Positions 53,525 through 64,000 of a stretch of 64,000 nucleotides of DNA are shown in pieces. The stretch's first letter is position 1; every line of letters starts with the position of its first letter. The position numbers were made by a program, and so were the translations under genes. The DNA is from Sarcomyxa edulis (taxonomy: Eukaryota; Basidiomycota; Agaricomycetes; Agaricales; Mycenaceae). The notes under the pieces are model-generated. The model made no database searches, had not been told where the DNA came from, and saw nothing but the letters and a program-made list of their open reading frames with translations. Location of the stretch: the NCBI GenBank assembly GCA_009761415.1, contig QUOL01000005.1, forward strand, positions 1,612,001-1,676,000, written 5' to 3'.

Positions 53525-55246
53525 TTATGACTCGAACATCCATTCTCGATTCCGAGAAATTTCCTTCGCTCTTCGCAACACAATCTCAGCCGTCTCCTTT
53601 CCCCATACTTCTTCTGGATTTCGCAGGGTGCGTCCTTCCTCCGCATCTCCCGCACATTCTTTCGTATGGCGCTCTGCTTCTTTATACTCCATCACCACAC
53701 AGTTTTCCGCAGTAAGAGGCCTTCTCAAGTCCCATCTCACCAGAACTGGTTTAGAAGGTACGACATGCGGGGGAACGACCGAACGACCGTTGTATACGTC
53801 CTCGAATATAAGAGCTACGTCGTCCTCGTCTATGGGTAGCTTACTGAGAAGATTCACGTGCATTGTCAGATATCGAATGGCGACGAGCGACTCCAGGATA
53901 GACGTACTTTATGAGTTCACCCGTGAATTTGGATTCTCGATGTAGCAGATCGCGCAAGAGCCGTTCGTACAGCTTCTTTCGATTTTTGATGGGTAAAGGA
54001 TTCGAGATGGGCTTTCCAGCAAGTTCGCAGAGAATGTAGGTAGCGATGTGCAGTCCGAATATCGCAGGGAGGGGACCTGCGGACCAACATACAAGATCAA
54101 AAATAGATCCATATCGAAGTGATTGAAGTCTTACCAAGAACGGGTAAGATCCTCACTCTAAAGTCGTCAAAGACTCCGAGCTCTTTGACGTCACCCTTTG
54201 TGAACTCTTCCTCGGGAAGGGGAAGAAGTTTGACCTCGCTTGGGACTTCCGTCGAATAGACCACTGGGATTCCTGAGCTTATTCCGAGGATACGGAGTCG
54301 ACGACGGACGGAGCGCGCAAGGGGGTCGTATATCGTCGAAGAAATATCGCTGATCTGGATTCGCGTTGGATCGCATTTCGCGCCTGCACCCATAGACGAA
54401 AATACCTGGAGGGCAGTCAAGCTTGTGCCATCATTTTTGTAGACTCAGCGTGGCTTACCTTGATTTCGTGGTCGTGACAGTATTTCAGGAGGTCCACCTT
54501 TGTGGTTATGTTGTCTATAGCATCTTGAAGGAAATTTGTGTCGGAATGACCAGACGACTGTATAAGCACTTCTGACGCACCTATAACCCAATCGACGCCT
54601 TCGAGCAGTTTACCTCCATCCTCCTTGCGCCAGATATCTATCCGAGCATCAACTTCCACCCACCTCGATATTTGCTTCAGCGTCCGCTCTATACATTTTA
54701 CTTTCGGCGTTCCGACGTCCGTCAGTCCAGCCGTTGCGTGTCGGTTCAGGGAAGACAGAGTGACATAGTCAAAGTCAATGAGACGTATATTCGACAGACC
54801 TCTGTATAGACAATTTTAGGAACAACATGGATTATACATTCATTGAGTTCAACGCACGATCTAACAAGCATGACTGCTGCCCAACTACCGACACCTCCGG
54901 CACCTACGATGGCCACTCTACCTTGACGTATCTTAGTCATCGCTTCGTCTCCAAAGAACGCATAATTTCGCGCCAACTGTTCCCTAATCAAGTTTTCGTC
55001 GTATCCTCCTCGTCCTCCTGGATTGGATAGTTGTGGGTCGGGAAGCTGTCTCTGACTACTCGGTTTTAGATCGTTACTTGAACTATTGGCCGCAAGTGAT
55101 CGCAAGATATCCTGGTCGAGCTCTTTCCGACGTATTCTTCTCGTGTGAGCCTGGTAGGCAGACAATATACCGGCCGTGGCTAAGGATGCGGTTAGAGCAG
55201 CAGCAATTAGCTGCGTTTTGTGTGAGTGAAAATTCAGAGAATCCAT
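53525..55246 (-). CDS. ThiF-family tRNA threonylcarbamoyladenosine dehydratase (TcdA/Tcd1-like)
   Basis: E1-like enzyme that cyclises the t6A base at position 37 of ANN-decoding tRNAs; yeast Tcd1/Tcd2 sit on the mitochondrial outer membrane. The N-terminus has a membrane-anchor helix (LIAAALTASLATAGILSAY). The adenylation domain follows with ENLIREQLARNYAFFGDEAM, the ATP-binding loop VAIVGAGGVGSWAAVMLVRS, LSNIRLIDFDYVTLSSLNRH (with the Arg/Asp pair) and GTPKVKCIERTLK. Later exons give MGAGAKCDPTRIQISDIS and ARSVRRRLRILGI, then VVYSTEVPSEVKLLPLP and the fungal C-terminal part ending NREWMFES. At least four introns lie at about 53843-53910, 54074-54135, 54403-54460 and 54806-54865. No defect was seen. 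Confidence 0.88.
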
Positions 55247-55548
55247 GAGGTCGTAGAAGGATGGTCAAGCAGAGTTTTACGCGTCCCGGGGGCGATTTTA
55301 GGGAATTGGAGTGGGTGAGGAGCTCGTCAAAGCCTCCCAGGTCTTTCTGCGAGAGAAAGAGAGAGCTGTCGATTGCGGAGCTGCCGATTGCGGAGCTGAA
55401 CCTTGACCGCTCGGCATCGGGAAAGGGCCATACGCCGAAATTTGCCGACAGGTCGGACATTGAATGCATTTTCGGCGAGTCACGGTTGACGTGGTACTTC
55501 GTTACATTTAAATTTACCTCCCCAGCGTCAAGCTTCAAGCTTCAAGCC

Positions 55549-55984
55549 TCAAGGTCCACGCATACGCTGGAACAGAGTCTCCGTCGATTTCGGTAAGACT
55601 GGAATTGCCTCATCTTTCGAGACATCTACCAGCACCGCACGATGACCATATTCGATATCTTGCTTTGCAGTCATTCCTGATGTATACCGAAATGCCTGCA
55701 AGATACTATCCACAGGCACAAATTGGTCTTCGCATGTCGCGACGACTTACCTGCACCATCAATTGCCACTGGCTTACCGTCGAAGCTGTATGTACTTATA
55801 CCCGGTTCTCTTGTTACGTTTGGCCTTGATTTCTTCGGGAGATGGTCCTGCTTTGGCATTGCGTCGTGTCTCGTGCAATCTCTTAGCTGGATAGGCTTTA
55901 CTGCCTTCAGTAAGGTCACTGTGCTATAGAGATGCGCGATTCAAGTTTTGATGCCATCGCACTGACATCCATCCCGATAATCAT
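55549..55984 (-). CDS. Small basic protein of unknown function (95 residues, 3 exons)
   Basis: Three exons with consistent phases: 55984-55963 (22 nt), 55886-55778 (109 nt) and 55705-55549 (157 nt), sum 288 nt. The introns are 76 and 72 nt and GT-AG. The protein starts MIIGMDVTKRLHETRRNAKA, has a lysine/arginine-rich first half (PSPEEIKAKRNKRTGYKY), and continues ILQAFRYTSGMTAKQDIEYG with an acidic/hydrophobic end (RAVLVDVSKDEAIPVLPK). No family was recognised. The exact fit of two introns to one frame supports it being real, although other frames here are also open. Met5 is an alternative start. Confidence 0.5.
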
Positions 55985-56937
55985 TGTAGGAGAGTGATGG
56001 AGACTCGAGTGAAATGCATTGGAGTGTCGAAAGGATAAAGTGCTGGGCAATGAAAGCAACTAGATGGACTTTATCGTTCTCATCAACACGATGTTCGACC
56101 CGGCCATTCCCTCGGCGAGTTTCTTGATTTTCAGAACCATTTTCCAGCAAAAGCGCCTCATCATTTTAGGACCACATTAAACATGTTACGGAGCATGTAT
56201 GCTGCCCATCCTCTACTGTCCTGAAGACGAGTCGCCTGTTGTGCATCTGGAGCTAAGTAGTCCGTACTACCTATACTTTTATAAATAATCCGTGCAAAGT
56301 GGCTCTAGTGGGCCCGACGAAGGAAGGCGCTCGCTCCGTCAGATATCCCGTATCATCTCACGAATTTCTGGCTCCCCCTTACCCCCCGGGTTATACTAGT
56401 CAAAAAGCTGTTATCGAAACTAAGATTGGAACAGTGATCGTGAATGGGAGCAAATAATACGTCCGGCGGCGCGTGAAGAAATCTCTCGATATCGAGGATC
56501 GAAATTGCGGTGCCTTGTTCCTTCCTTCTTTTTTCGCGACCAGGATGTTCGTGCAGTATGTCTACCTTTTGTCTAATCAAAAATGAGAAGTGGGCAGGCT
56601 ACAGAGGGATGGTTGAGAGCGACATGGGGACAAAAGTGGCGTGGTGCTTGGATCCGTCAGCGATACGGAGACTGGAGGAATGATATACTTACACGAGGCT
56701 TGAGCCAGAATTTGGAACACACTCACTGGTCCTGAACAACACGTCATGCAAGGGAACGGGTGCGATCTACCTGTTTCGATTCGAGTCGTTAATCTTGAGT
56801 TTGGAGAAATTCAAGCTAACATGAATGTTTATAACCACCCAAATCCAGCCAAATTTGGGTCTTTCTTGTTCTTCAGAGTTGTGTCGAATGGCCTGTCGAA
56901 AGATCGAGTGGCCATCGAGTGGCTTTCGCAATAGAAG
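55985..56937. other. Intergenic region
   Basis: No supported gene. A minus frame at 56353-56580 (75 codons) lacks recognisable features. A short AT-rich area with TATACTTTTATAAATAA near 56270 could be promoter sequence. Confidence 0.4.
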
Positions 56938-57165
56938 TTAGAACTTGGTTGGAACTTCAATGCGGTAGCCGGTCGCCTCTGTTGTAAGCAGAGACAAACT
57001 CAGTCCCGGCGGCAACAATTTTCCTCCGTTCATCGTTATCGTCGTTGCCTCGTCGTCCTCTGGATCTTCGTGTCCTGTTTCTCCACAGCTCCTCCAGCTC
57101 CAGTGCTCCAGCTTGTATGCTGTTATAACCCCCGCCAACTTACGCATGCTTGTATGCGCAATCAC
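56938..57165 (-). CDS. Hypothetical small acidic ORF
   Basis: A 75-codon frame, possibly from Met7 (MRKLAGVITAYKLEHW). It contains an acidic stretch (GETGHEDPEDDEAT) and ends GYRIEVPTKF. Its composition is protein-like but no family is recognised and no intron is needed. It is divergent to the HAM1-like gene, so both could share a promoter; it could equally be chance. Confidence 0.3.
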   Translation of the reverse strand: MIAHTSMRKLAGVITAYKLEHWSWRSCGETGHEDPEDDEATTITMNGGKLLPPGLSLSLLTTEATGYRIEVPTKF

Positions 57166-57289
57166 GGGAAGACACGAGTGACGTCACCCCGTGACTGAAT
57201 GGGCGGATAGCAGCAGCGCTGATCATTCGCGTCATCCGATGAAGACATGTCCCGCCGTCATTGGTGTCGATGATCCCCTCTGGATCGCA

Positions 57290-57297
57290 TATATAAA
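57290..57297 (+). promoter_or_regulatory. TATA box of the HAM1-like gene
   Basis: TATATAAA, 48 nt before the ATG at 57345, followed by a CT-rich leader. A good core-promoter match. Confidence 0.5.
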
Positions 57298-57344
57298 GCG
57301 GATATCTCGCTCGTCTTTTCTCCAACTTTCTTCCCCACATTATC

Positions 57345-59920
57345 ATGGAAAAGTTGACATCTGTCCTCGCTGCTCTCGACGCTGGAAAGCTCCCTTCTCA
57401 GGACCAAACGAATCAGTTTATTGACTGGCTGATCACCTACGGGATTACTCAAATCGAACCTGGTGCATCTGACAATCTCAGCAAACAAGGCCGTCTTTTA
57501 GCCGATGATGTTCGTGGCGTTCTCGAGGCGTACAAGCAACTGGGGTCGAACAAGAATGCGGACAACATTCTCCAGAAGGCCATCTGGCATCTCACCGAGG
57601 GGGACTTGTCCAAAACCACTACCACTGGGTACATCAACTCGAAGGAATCTTCGTCTGACATAAAGGCTATTCGCTCGTCTCTCAAAGTGCTTGTCAAATC
57701 CGTCTGGGCGAGCATCTCTTCAGAAGGCTCCTCGTTCTTCAACGATTTTGCTTCTTTCTCGCGTCTTGCTCTTTCTGATGCCGCCGAACTCATCGAGGAA
57801 CAGGCAAGTCGTACCAAGGAGGGTCTGAGAAACATCGAAGATGACGTCCAGGACGGTAAGAGAGACAACCTAGGTAGGGACAAAAAAAGACTCGAAGAAG
57901 AGGAAGGTGATATGAAGGTGCAATTCGAACATGGTATGGACACCCTCAAGGGTGCCGGTTCTTCCATGATCGGCGCTGGCCAAAGCGCAAAAGCGACCGT
58001 CGAAGAGACTGCCGACAAGGCTTCTTCGAGGATCCAAGATGCTTACATCAAGGCGAGCAAACTATAACCTTGTCCTTCTCGTATTATAACTGACCGCCAT
58101 ACATGCAGATCTGTGACCGTGCTCAAAACGACCCAGAGTACCACGACGCCCTTCTCGTCATCTTTGACATTGTCGAAAAATGGTTGACCAAGACCATCGA
58201 CACCGCCACCTCCATCAACTCCTCCACCACCATCGACTCCTTCATCGATGACCCCACCCCCGAACAACACGTCCCGAAAGCGCTTCACTGCCTCGTCACC
58301 CTCGTCGAGCGTCTCGCGGGTAACAAACCCCTCGACGACCTCTTCTCCAGCTTCCGCAAATGCGCTGCTGATGTCCGCCAAGACAAGGATCTCAAATCGT
58401 GGTTCGACGGGTTCTTCAAACATATCCGAAAGAGTCTCGATGAAGCTGGGTACACCAGGTCTGATGAGGCGAAGAAGACGAAGAAGGAGCTTAGGGCGCG
58501 GTGGAAGGCTCTGCAAGACGCGGATTCTGACGCTGGGAGGAAATCCAAGAAGGATTTTGATGCTTTGAAGGATGAGTTGAAAGTCTTTGAGGAGCGTATT
58601 GCGGCGGATAAGGATTTGAACAAGGTCAAGGAGGCTCATGAGAAGCTGGGTAGCGATATTGCGAATGGATTAGTTGAGGTGGGTAAGAAGGCGGATGAGA
58701 TGGGGATCAGTATGCAGGCGGCTATCGAGAAGGCTTCGTGGTTCTGGCAGGATCTATTCAAGGTGTACATGCCTAGGGCTCTGAGTATGATGAAGGATAT
58801 TCCAATTCCAAGGTGCGTTCACATTTGTAGGCGTTCTCGTTTATTTTGCGTCTGACATATCTCTCGAAACAGGACCGAATACAAAGACCCGGACGTCGAA
58901 TTCGTGCTCGAGAACCTCGACGTATCATCGTTCAACATCCTCCCCTCGCACATCTACATCCGTAACATCACAGACGTCGACATCAACACCACCAAAACGA
59001 CTTCCCACACCGCCGTTGGCTCACTCACGCACATCCGCGTACAAGCGATGCAGCTGGCGCTCCGCGACGTATCGTTCTGGTATAAAGACAAGACGGTTAG
59101 TATCGGGCCCAGCGAGTTCAGCGGGCTTTTGGCGTTCAACCTTCCAGAGAAGGGAGTGGATGTTGATTTGAAGATCCGTATGATCCCAGCGACTGCCCCG
59201 GGAAAAGGCGATGGTGAGAGGGAACGTCGAGGAGCGTTCAACGTCATTGAGAAGGTTGTGGTGAGTATTGCTGAGGATGTTGATTTGGAAGTGAAGGAGT
59301 GCAACCATGCGATTCTTCTATCGCTTTTCAAACCTATCTTCGTGATGCGGTTCAGGGAGGCGTTGGAGAAGACCTTGACGGAGCAGATTAAGAGTGGGAT
59401 GGAGAGTCTTGATGGGATCGCGTGGGATGTGGGGAGCAGGAGCGAGGTCTTCGAGGATACGGGGATGGGTAAGGGGAGTGCGTTTGCTGCTGCTGTGTGG
59501 AGTGAGATCGGGAGGTTAAGGAAGATGGATAGCGGGAGTGGGTTGTTGAGTGGGTGGAAGGCTACGGGGAGTGGACTGGTCAAGGAGAGCGTGGATTCTG
59601 CCGAGGGGAAGCCGGCGTTTGCGATGGGTGCTGAGCCGCAGATTCTAGGTGGGGAGAAGAGGGGGCCTTTGGGGACGGCGAGTGAGCCGATTGCGGAGAG
59701 GATCCAGAGGGTGTTGCCAGATATTGGGGGTGTGGATGGGGAGGATGTGGGCGATGCTGTTGATGGGGTTAAGCGGCAGGTCAAGGATGTTACGCAGCAG
59801 ATGGAGGGGTTGATGCAGGATGGGAAGGATCAGATCAAGTCGTTCAAGCAGAGTGTGGATGTCAAGTCGAAGGAGGAGCAGAGGTCTGTTGGGTGGGAGA
59901 GTTCTGCTTTTGATCTTTGA
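57345..59920 (+). CDS. HAM1-like protein (fungal lipid-binding-type, ~820 residues)
   Basis: Large protein of the fungal HAM1-like family (separate N- and C-terminal domains), whose members have been compared with lipid-binding BPI/TULIP folds; the molecular role is not established. Exon 1 (57345-58052) gives MEKLTSVLAALDAGKLPSQD and the helical N-domain. Exon 2 (58109-58812) gives CDRAQNDPEYHDALLVIFDI, charged helices and MPRALSMMKDIPIPR. Exon 3 (58873-59920) begins TEYKDPDVEFVLENLDVSSF with SHIYIRNITDVDI, FSGLLAFNLPEKGVDVDLK and NHAILLSLFKPIF. The tail is Gly/Ser/Glu-rich and probably disordered. Intron 1 starts with GC instead of GT. The exon lengths sum to 2,460 nt, giving 819 residues. 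Confidence 0.88.
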
Positions 59921-60801
59921 GTCGCGTCGAGTCGCGTCTGTGTTCGTGTCCGTGTTGTTTGGACTTTTCGCTTGTATATTATGATTTTGTTCGTGTTGAC
60001 ACCGTGTAAATATTCAGCATCACCTTTCTTGGATATATTGGAGGTATACAGTGATCTCCTGAGCTCCTCTACTCACAGTGGCACAGTCTAGAGAAAGCGC
60101 TTTGAGGTTGTGGCTCAAATGTGGCTGTGCAGTGTTGATGGTAGCTGTGTAGTTCGGGCGGCTATGCACACGGCACGCGAGCCGAAGCTAACGTCGACCG
60201 TGACTTATTCATCTCTCCATCTCTCCATCTTTCATCACCACGACTGCAGTATTGCAGTTCTCCGGCTTCTATTGTTGCGCCGAACATAGGATGATAGATC
60301 CTCCACCTTCATTACTGGGAGCAGCTATCTCAGGGACTTGATGGCGCTCTGATTTTGTACGCGAAGCCTCCCAACATCTGCAAACCCGAAATGTGTTGGC
60401 CTTGGTCATTCCATCAAACCTTGTACCCGTTCTGATTACTGTACTGGTCGCTATGATTGTCAATGGATCCTATCTGGGCCCGAGGTAGTGCAATAGAATG
60501 CAGAGGCTATAAATCACTGATCCTGGCGCTAAGCTTGTCAAATTCGAACTTACCGGGATTGCTTACAACTCAAACTTGGAACTCTGGTGGCTGGTGGCGT
60601 GTCGCTTGATCCTGGAGCGCACACAAATATCCGGAGCCACAAGTTTGAGATGTTACGAGAACTAATGTAATGGGCTGCTATGACTTACTCATCATCACTT
60701 CGGTTTCATCGTGACAGCAGGCTGACGAATCCGACTATAAAGCCGGATCTACGAGATGATTACCATACCCTCCATTCAGGCTACTCCGTCCCTCTAACAG
60801 G
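59921..60801. other. Intergenic region carrying a repeat shared with 63.0 kb
   Basis: No gene. At 60121-60161 there is a 41-nt segment (starts GTGGCTGTGCAGT) that recurs with four differences at 63029-63069, at similar distance before the next DUF6533 gene. A possible TATA box, TATAAAG, lies at 60736-60742, 66 nt before the ATG at 60802. Confidence 0.6.
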
Positions 60802-62520
60802 ATGATCGCTGGTACGAGTGTTGACTTGCAATTGGTGCATTCTCTTCGCGTTATTCAGTTTTTCCAAGGTATGTTTTCTCGTTCAAGTCTTTGTCTAAAG
60901 GGTGGGCGTTGACGGGCTTATGGGACGTAGTTTCTGCTGCTGTTGCTGCGATTTACGATCACAGTCAGTAAATGCGGCCCTCTATTCAAGAGCTGCATTA
61001 CTGACTTGTCTCTTTGCTAGTCACAACATTCGATATCGAGGTATGGAAACGAAGAATTTGTTGGCAATCCATAGAGCTCATTTTTCTTCTTCTGTGGTCA
61101 GGTTGAACTCGTGTGGGTTAGTTCTTTTGCTTCGTATCTTTGGGCCTGGAATTGATCTTGCTGTCGCGTCTCAGAGGAAGAAATGGACGATAGTCAAAGT
61201 CTTATTCCTTACGGTCTGTAGATTTGTCTCTTCTTGTCGACGTCATCTCATAGTTCTTCAACACGAATGCCAGAGTCGATACCTTGGAGAATTTGTCGCC
61301 ACGTGAGTAGTACTAAATTGAACTATGAGACGAGCCTACTGATCAGGGTTATGCTTTCGCAGTAGCACCGCTATAGGTACACGTGAATGATCCCTGCATT
61401 ATATTTTGTGTCCTCACTGTGATCTTAGTTGGCCTACTCCAATTCGCTCCATCTTCAGTTTGGAATGCTGTAGGGAATTTCGCTCGTGTACTTTCATGCC
61501 TGTCTAACGAGTTCTTGACATCGACATATGCAGCAGTGCGTTGTCTCCGCTTCACTCTAGGAGGTGCTTACTGACAGCGTACAGATGTGAGCTATTGTAC
61601 ACCCTGTAGTATTGATGACACTAATGGATTAATTCAGGTCATCGATGGTACCTTGTCCAGGGCGGGGGTGGTATCTCTGTCATCTGGTCTATGCAAGGTA
61701 ATTATCACGATATCTGTGCAGATCGAAGAACGAACATAACACATTAAAGGTATTATGCAGTACCGAGTTTCCGCCATGTTCGAACACTCGAGGAAGATAA
61801 TCATATTCATCGTTACATGCTTCATCTGTGAAGCCTTGGCTATGGCACTTTTCATTGGTCTGGCGTACAGAGACACGAATAGTGAGTCTTCAAAGTATTG
61901 ATCATCCCTGTTCCGAACAAAATACTGATACTCCTGTACATAGTCAGTACCGAACCGGTTCCAGGTCTCTACATATGCACCCCCACATCTACGCCTCATT
62001 CTTTCTATTTATTCTGGGTCCCGATCATCTGTTTCGAAGGTCTGTTGTTTGGGATGGCGCTATACGTTGGAATTCAATGGCGTTCACACGATATCTTGCG
62101 AACGACGGTAGGCGGAAATCCAGGAATCTTTTATGTATTGCTCAGGGATAGTATATTGTTTCCTTTCCTGTGAGTCTCTCGAACTGCTCTTATCCTCTGT
62201 CTCCCTCGATCTCGTCCAAACTTCCAAAATCTACAGAAATCTCTCCGTCTACATCATAAACCTAATTATCTGGTATACTCTTCCGGTGCGTGACCGATTG
62301 CGAGATGCACTGTATAGCTCGCTGCTCATAACAACAATAGTCTTACTGGTTAGAAGCCGCTGAAGCATTCGCCGAAGTTGCTGCCTGCGTTGTAGGGTGT
62401 CGGCTAATCCTGAATCTCAGGGAGGCATACTATTTGCCATTTGGTGAAGAGGTGTCCACGCGGCATCTCGTGTCTATGTTTGACGTGGAAATCCACTCGG
62501 CATCTGATCGAGAGGAGTGA
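60802..62520 (+). CDS. DUF6533-type seven-helix membrane protein (copy 4)
   Basis: Starts MIAGTSVDLQLVHSLRVIQFFQ. Exon 2 (about 60931-60962) encodes VSAAVAAIYDH, and the third exon (61021-61039) gives TTFDIE, the DUF6533 core. Later exons carry KKWTIVKVLFLTV, QYRVSAMFEHSRKIIIFIVTCFICEALAMALFIGLAYRD, YLFWVPIICFEGLLFGMALYVG, YVLLRDSILFPF and NLSVYIINLIIWYTLP. The last exon has GCRLILNLREAYYLPFGEEV and ends SDREE. The seven hydrophobic blocks are all present. Together with copy 5 it forms a head-to-tail tandem about 2.8 kb apart. No defect was seen in the exons traced. Confidence 0.85.
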
Positions 62521-63632
62521 AATCGAATGCCACGCGGATGCTATGGGCGAGTGAACCTTATGCCGAATTTCCGAGGATTTCTTTCGTGTTCCCTCATCAG
62601 AAGCTTCAAAAGAGGTAAACGCCATCGACGCGTCAAAGAAAGGGGAAACTCGCGTGTACGATGTGAGTTGATCCTTGTCGGAGAGAAGCAGGTTTGGCCG
62701 ATGCAGTCAGCGGGATGAACTAGCAAGTCTAACAAGTTGATCAGCCGATGAAAGGGATTATATGGGACGGATAAAGTCAAGCCGGAACAAGAGAGGTCCG
62801 TGGGATGGGAAATTTTGCTTTCAAATGAACAGCATCGCGTATCTCATATAGCTAATCCAGGCATTGCATACCAGGATTATTTCCCCTTAGTACCGGTGGA
62901 GCATCGTGCTATCGTTCTTTCCTCGCTTATTCAGGATGTTCGATTGCTTAAACCATACGCCATCTAGTCAGTTTACGTGTTATGTGGCGTACTTATACGA
63001 TCTAAGGATAGCTGTGGTGCTTTGCTGCGTGGCTGTGCAGTATTGATGGCACCTGTGTAGTTCGGCCGGTCATTGGGTCTCGGCCAAGCCTCGGCATCTC
63101 GACTTCTCACCAGCGTTTGCTTCTCGCCTGCAGCGCGCTTCCGACTCTTCAGCGGCAGCTACTGGACCGCCAGTTGACTGAATACAGCACTTTTTACAAA
63201 ATACCACGGAGGATTCTAGACATGAACTACTCAATCCGTCGCTAGCAGGCTGTCTAGCGTCCATGATACCCATCACGGTACTCAATACACTTGTTCTGGC
63301 CTGATATCGGCGAAGCAAAGTGCCGACGTGATGACTGCGCAAGGAATCCTACTGAGCGCTGCACAGCAGGAAATTGTAGGCTAGGTATACAGGAATCGTG
63401 ACCTACCAATTCACTGGATGTTTATGTGTTTTCCGGATCGCAGTGCGAAAATCCTCGGCATATCGTGTTGCGTTGTTTCAACTGCATCGCAACAATGCAG
63501 TTCCAAGGAGGTTCGTCAATTTTACATTGTTACCATATAAATTGTTATCATTCGAGTTTCAACGCAGATCATACCAAGTAGTAGTCCCGACAAGTATTTA
63601 GTCGAACGACTTTCTTGCCACTTGGTCTCTTC
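62521..63632. other. Intergenic region between tandem DUF6533 genes
   Basis: No supported gene. The 41-nt segment at 63029-63069 repeats 60121-60161. Minus frames (62404-62625, 63070-63342) are antisense or unrecognised. Confidence 0.5.
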
Positions 63633-64000
63633 ATGGATGAGATTTTCGACTTGGTGTATGCGTTGCGAGTTGTTCAGTACTTTCAAGGTCTGCTCTTTCT
63701 TTGACTTTAGCTCTGAAGCTTGAGATTGATCGGAAGCTTTCCCGTTTGCCATCGATCATAGTTGCAGTCGCCGTCGTTGCGGTCTACGATCACAGTTAGT
63801 GAAGCTGATTTCACACCCGCACCTTTGTGGCTGATTTATTCGCTAGTAACTACCTTTGACGTTGAGGTAAGTATAAACGACAGATGATACCCTAATCCGG
63901 AAACCACCCATCTCATGGTCCCCAGGTCGAACTCATATGGGTAAGCGACACTGTTCTTATACTGCAAGCTATGGCTATCAGATTTGATTTTACTGTTCAT
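63633..64000 (+). CDS. DUF6533-type membrane protein, 5' part (copy 5, cut by window edge)
   Basis: Starts MDEIFDLVYALRVVQYFQ. The following exons match copy 4 closely in size and phase: about 63764-63795 for VAVAVVAVYDH, about 63848-63867 for TTFDVE, then VELIW at about 63927, each flanked by GT-AG. The gene continues beyond the window. Its first exons look intact. Confidence 0.8.

Noticed and set aside
1..64000. CRISPR arrays, tRNA or rRNA genes, operons
   Set aside because: The genome is fungal nuclear DNA; no regularly spaced short repeats, no cloverleaf with intact T-arm motif, and no rRNA-like sequence was seen on either strand.

Overview
The window is nuclear DNA of a filamentous basidiomycete, almost certainly an Agaricomycete. 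Genes are dense and cut by many short introns (about 50-75 nt). The gene content fits that group: repeated DUF6533-type seven-helix proteins, BTB and F-box/LRR proteins, a heme-thiolate peroxygenase, a HAM1-like protein and a GH31 glycosidase. All exon joins were inferred by eye from reading frame, GT/AG signals and family motifs, so gene spans are firmer than individual exon edges.

Layout. 1-15 kb: a secreted amidase converges on a DUF6533 protein with 15 nt between stop codons; then a possible small secreted peptide, a NOSIP-type RING/U-box protein, a secreted GH31 glycosidase and a P-loop protein with a C-terminal membrane anchor. 15-29.6 kb: a DUF6533 gene split by a complete 12,787-bp Ty3/Gypsy chromovirus with apparently identical 325-bp LTRs and a 5-bp target duplication. 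29.7-33.3 kb: a BTB protein and an F-box/LRR protein. 33.6-41.8 kb: a second F-box/LRR gene split by a complete 6.7-kb tyrosine-recombinase retrotransposon (Ngaro/DIRS type) with split direct repeats and no target duplication. 42-49.4 kb: a Nudix (thiamine-pyrophosphokinase-related) protein, a peroxygenase-like protein, an APC-superfamily transporter and a Yip1-family Golgi protein. 50-64 kb: a DUF6533 gene, an O-methyltransferase, a TcdA/Tcd1-like ThiF protein, a 95-residue protein, a HAM1-like protein, and two further DUF6533 genes in tandem, the last cut by the window edge.

Most noteworthy. First, the chromovirus carries, downstream of its gag-pol, an extra ~1,077-codon reading frame: a conserved-looking N-terminal half, arginine/serine-rich tracts and an RRM-like segment. 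One in-frame TGA interrupts it, and its final stop codon is supplied by the first bases of the 3' LTR. Second, the tyrosine-recombinase element shows the full A1-ORFs-B1-A2-B2 repeat logic, and its internal B1/A2 junction equals its two outer ends joined. Third, both elements sit inside protein-coding genes, and removing each on paper leaves an uninterrupted reading frame, so both disruptions look recent. Fourth, five DUF6533 paralogues lie within 64 kb; the 5' exons I traced share tiny exons.

The genes do not form one pathway. The secreted amidase, GH31 and peroxygenase suit a saprotroph or litter/wood decayer; the BTB, F-box and DUF6533 genes belong to families that expand by duplication in these fungi. 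No rRNA, tRNA or CRISPR array was seen.
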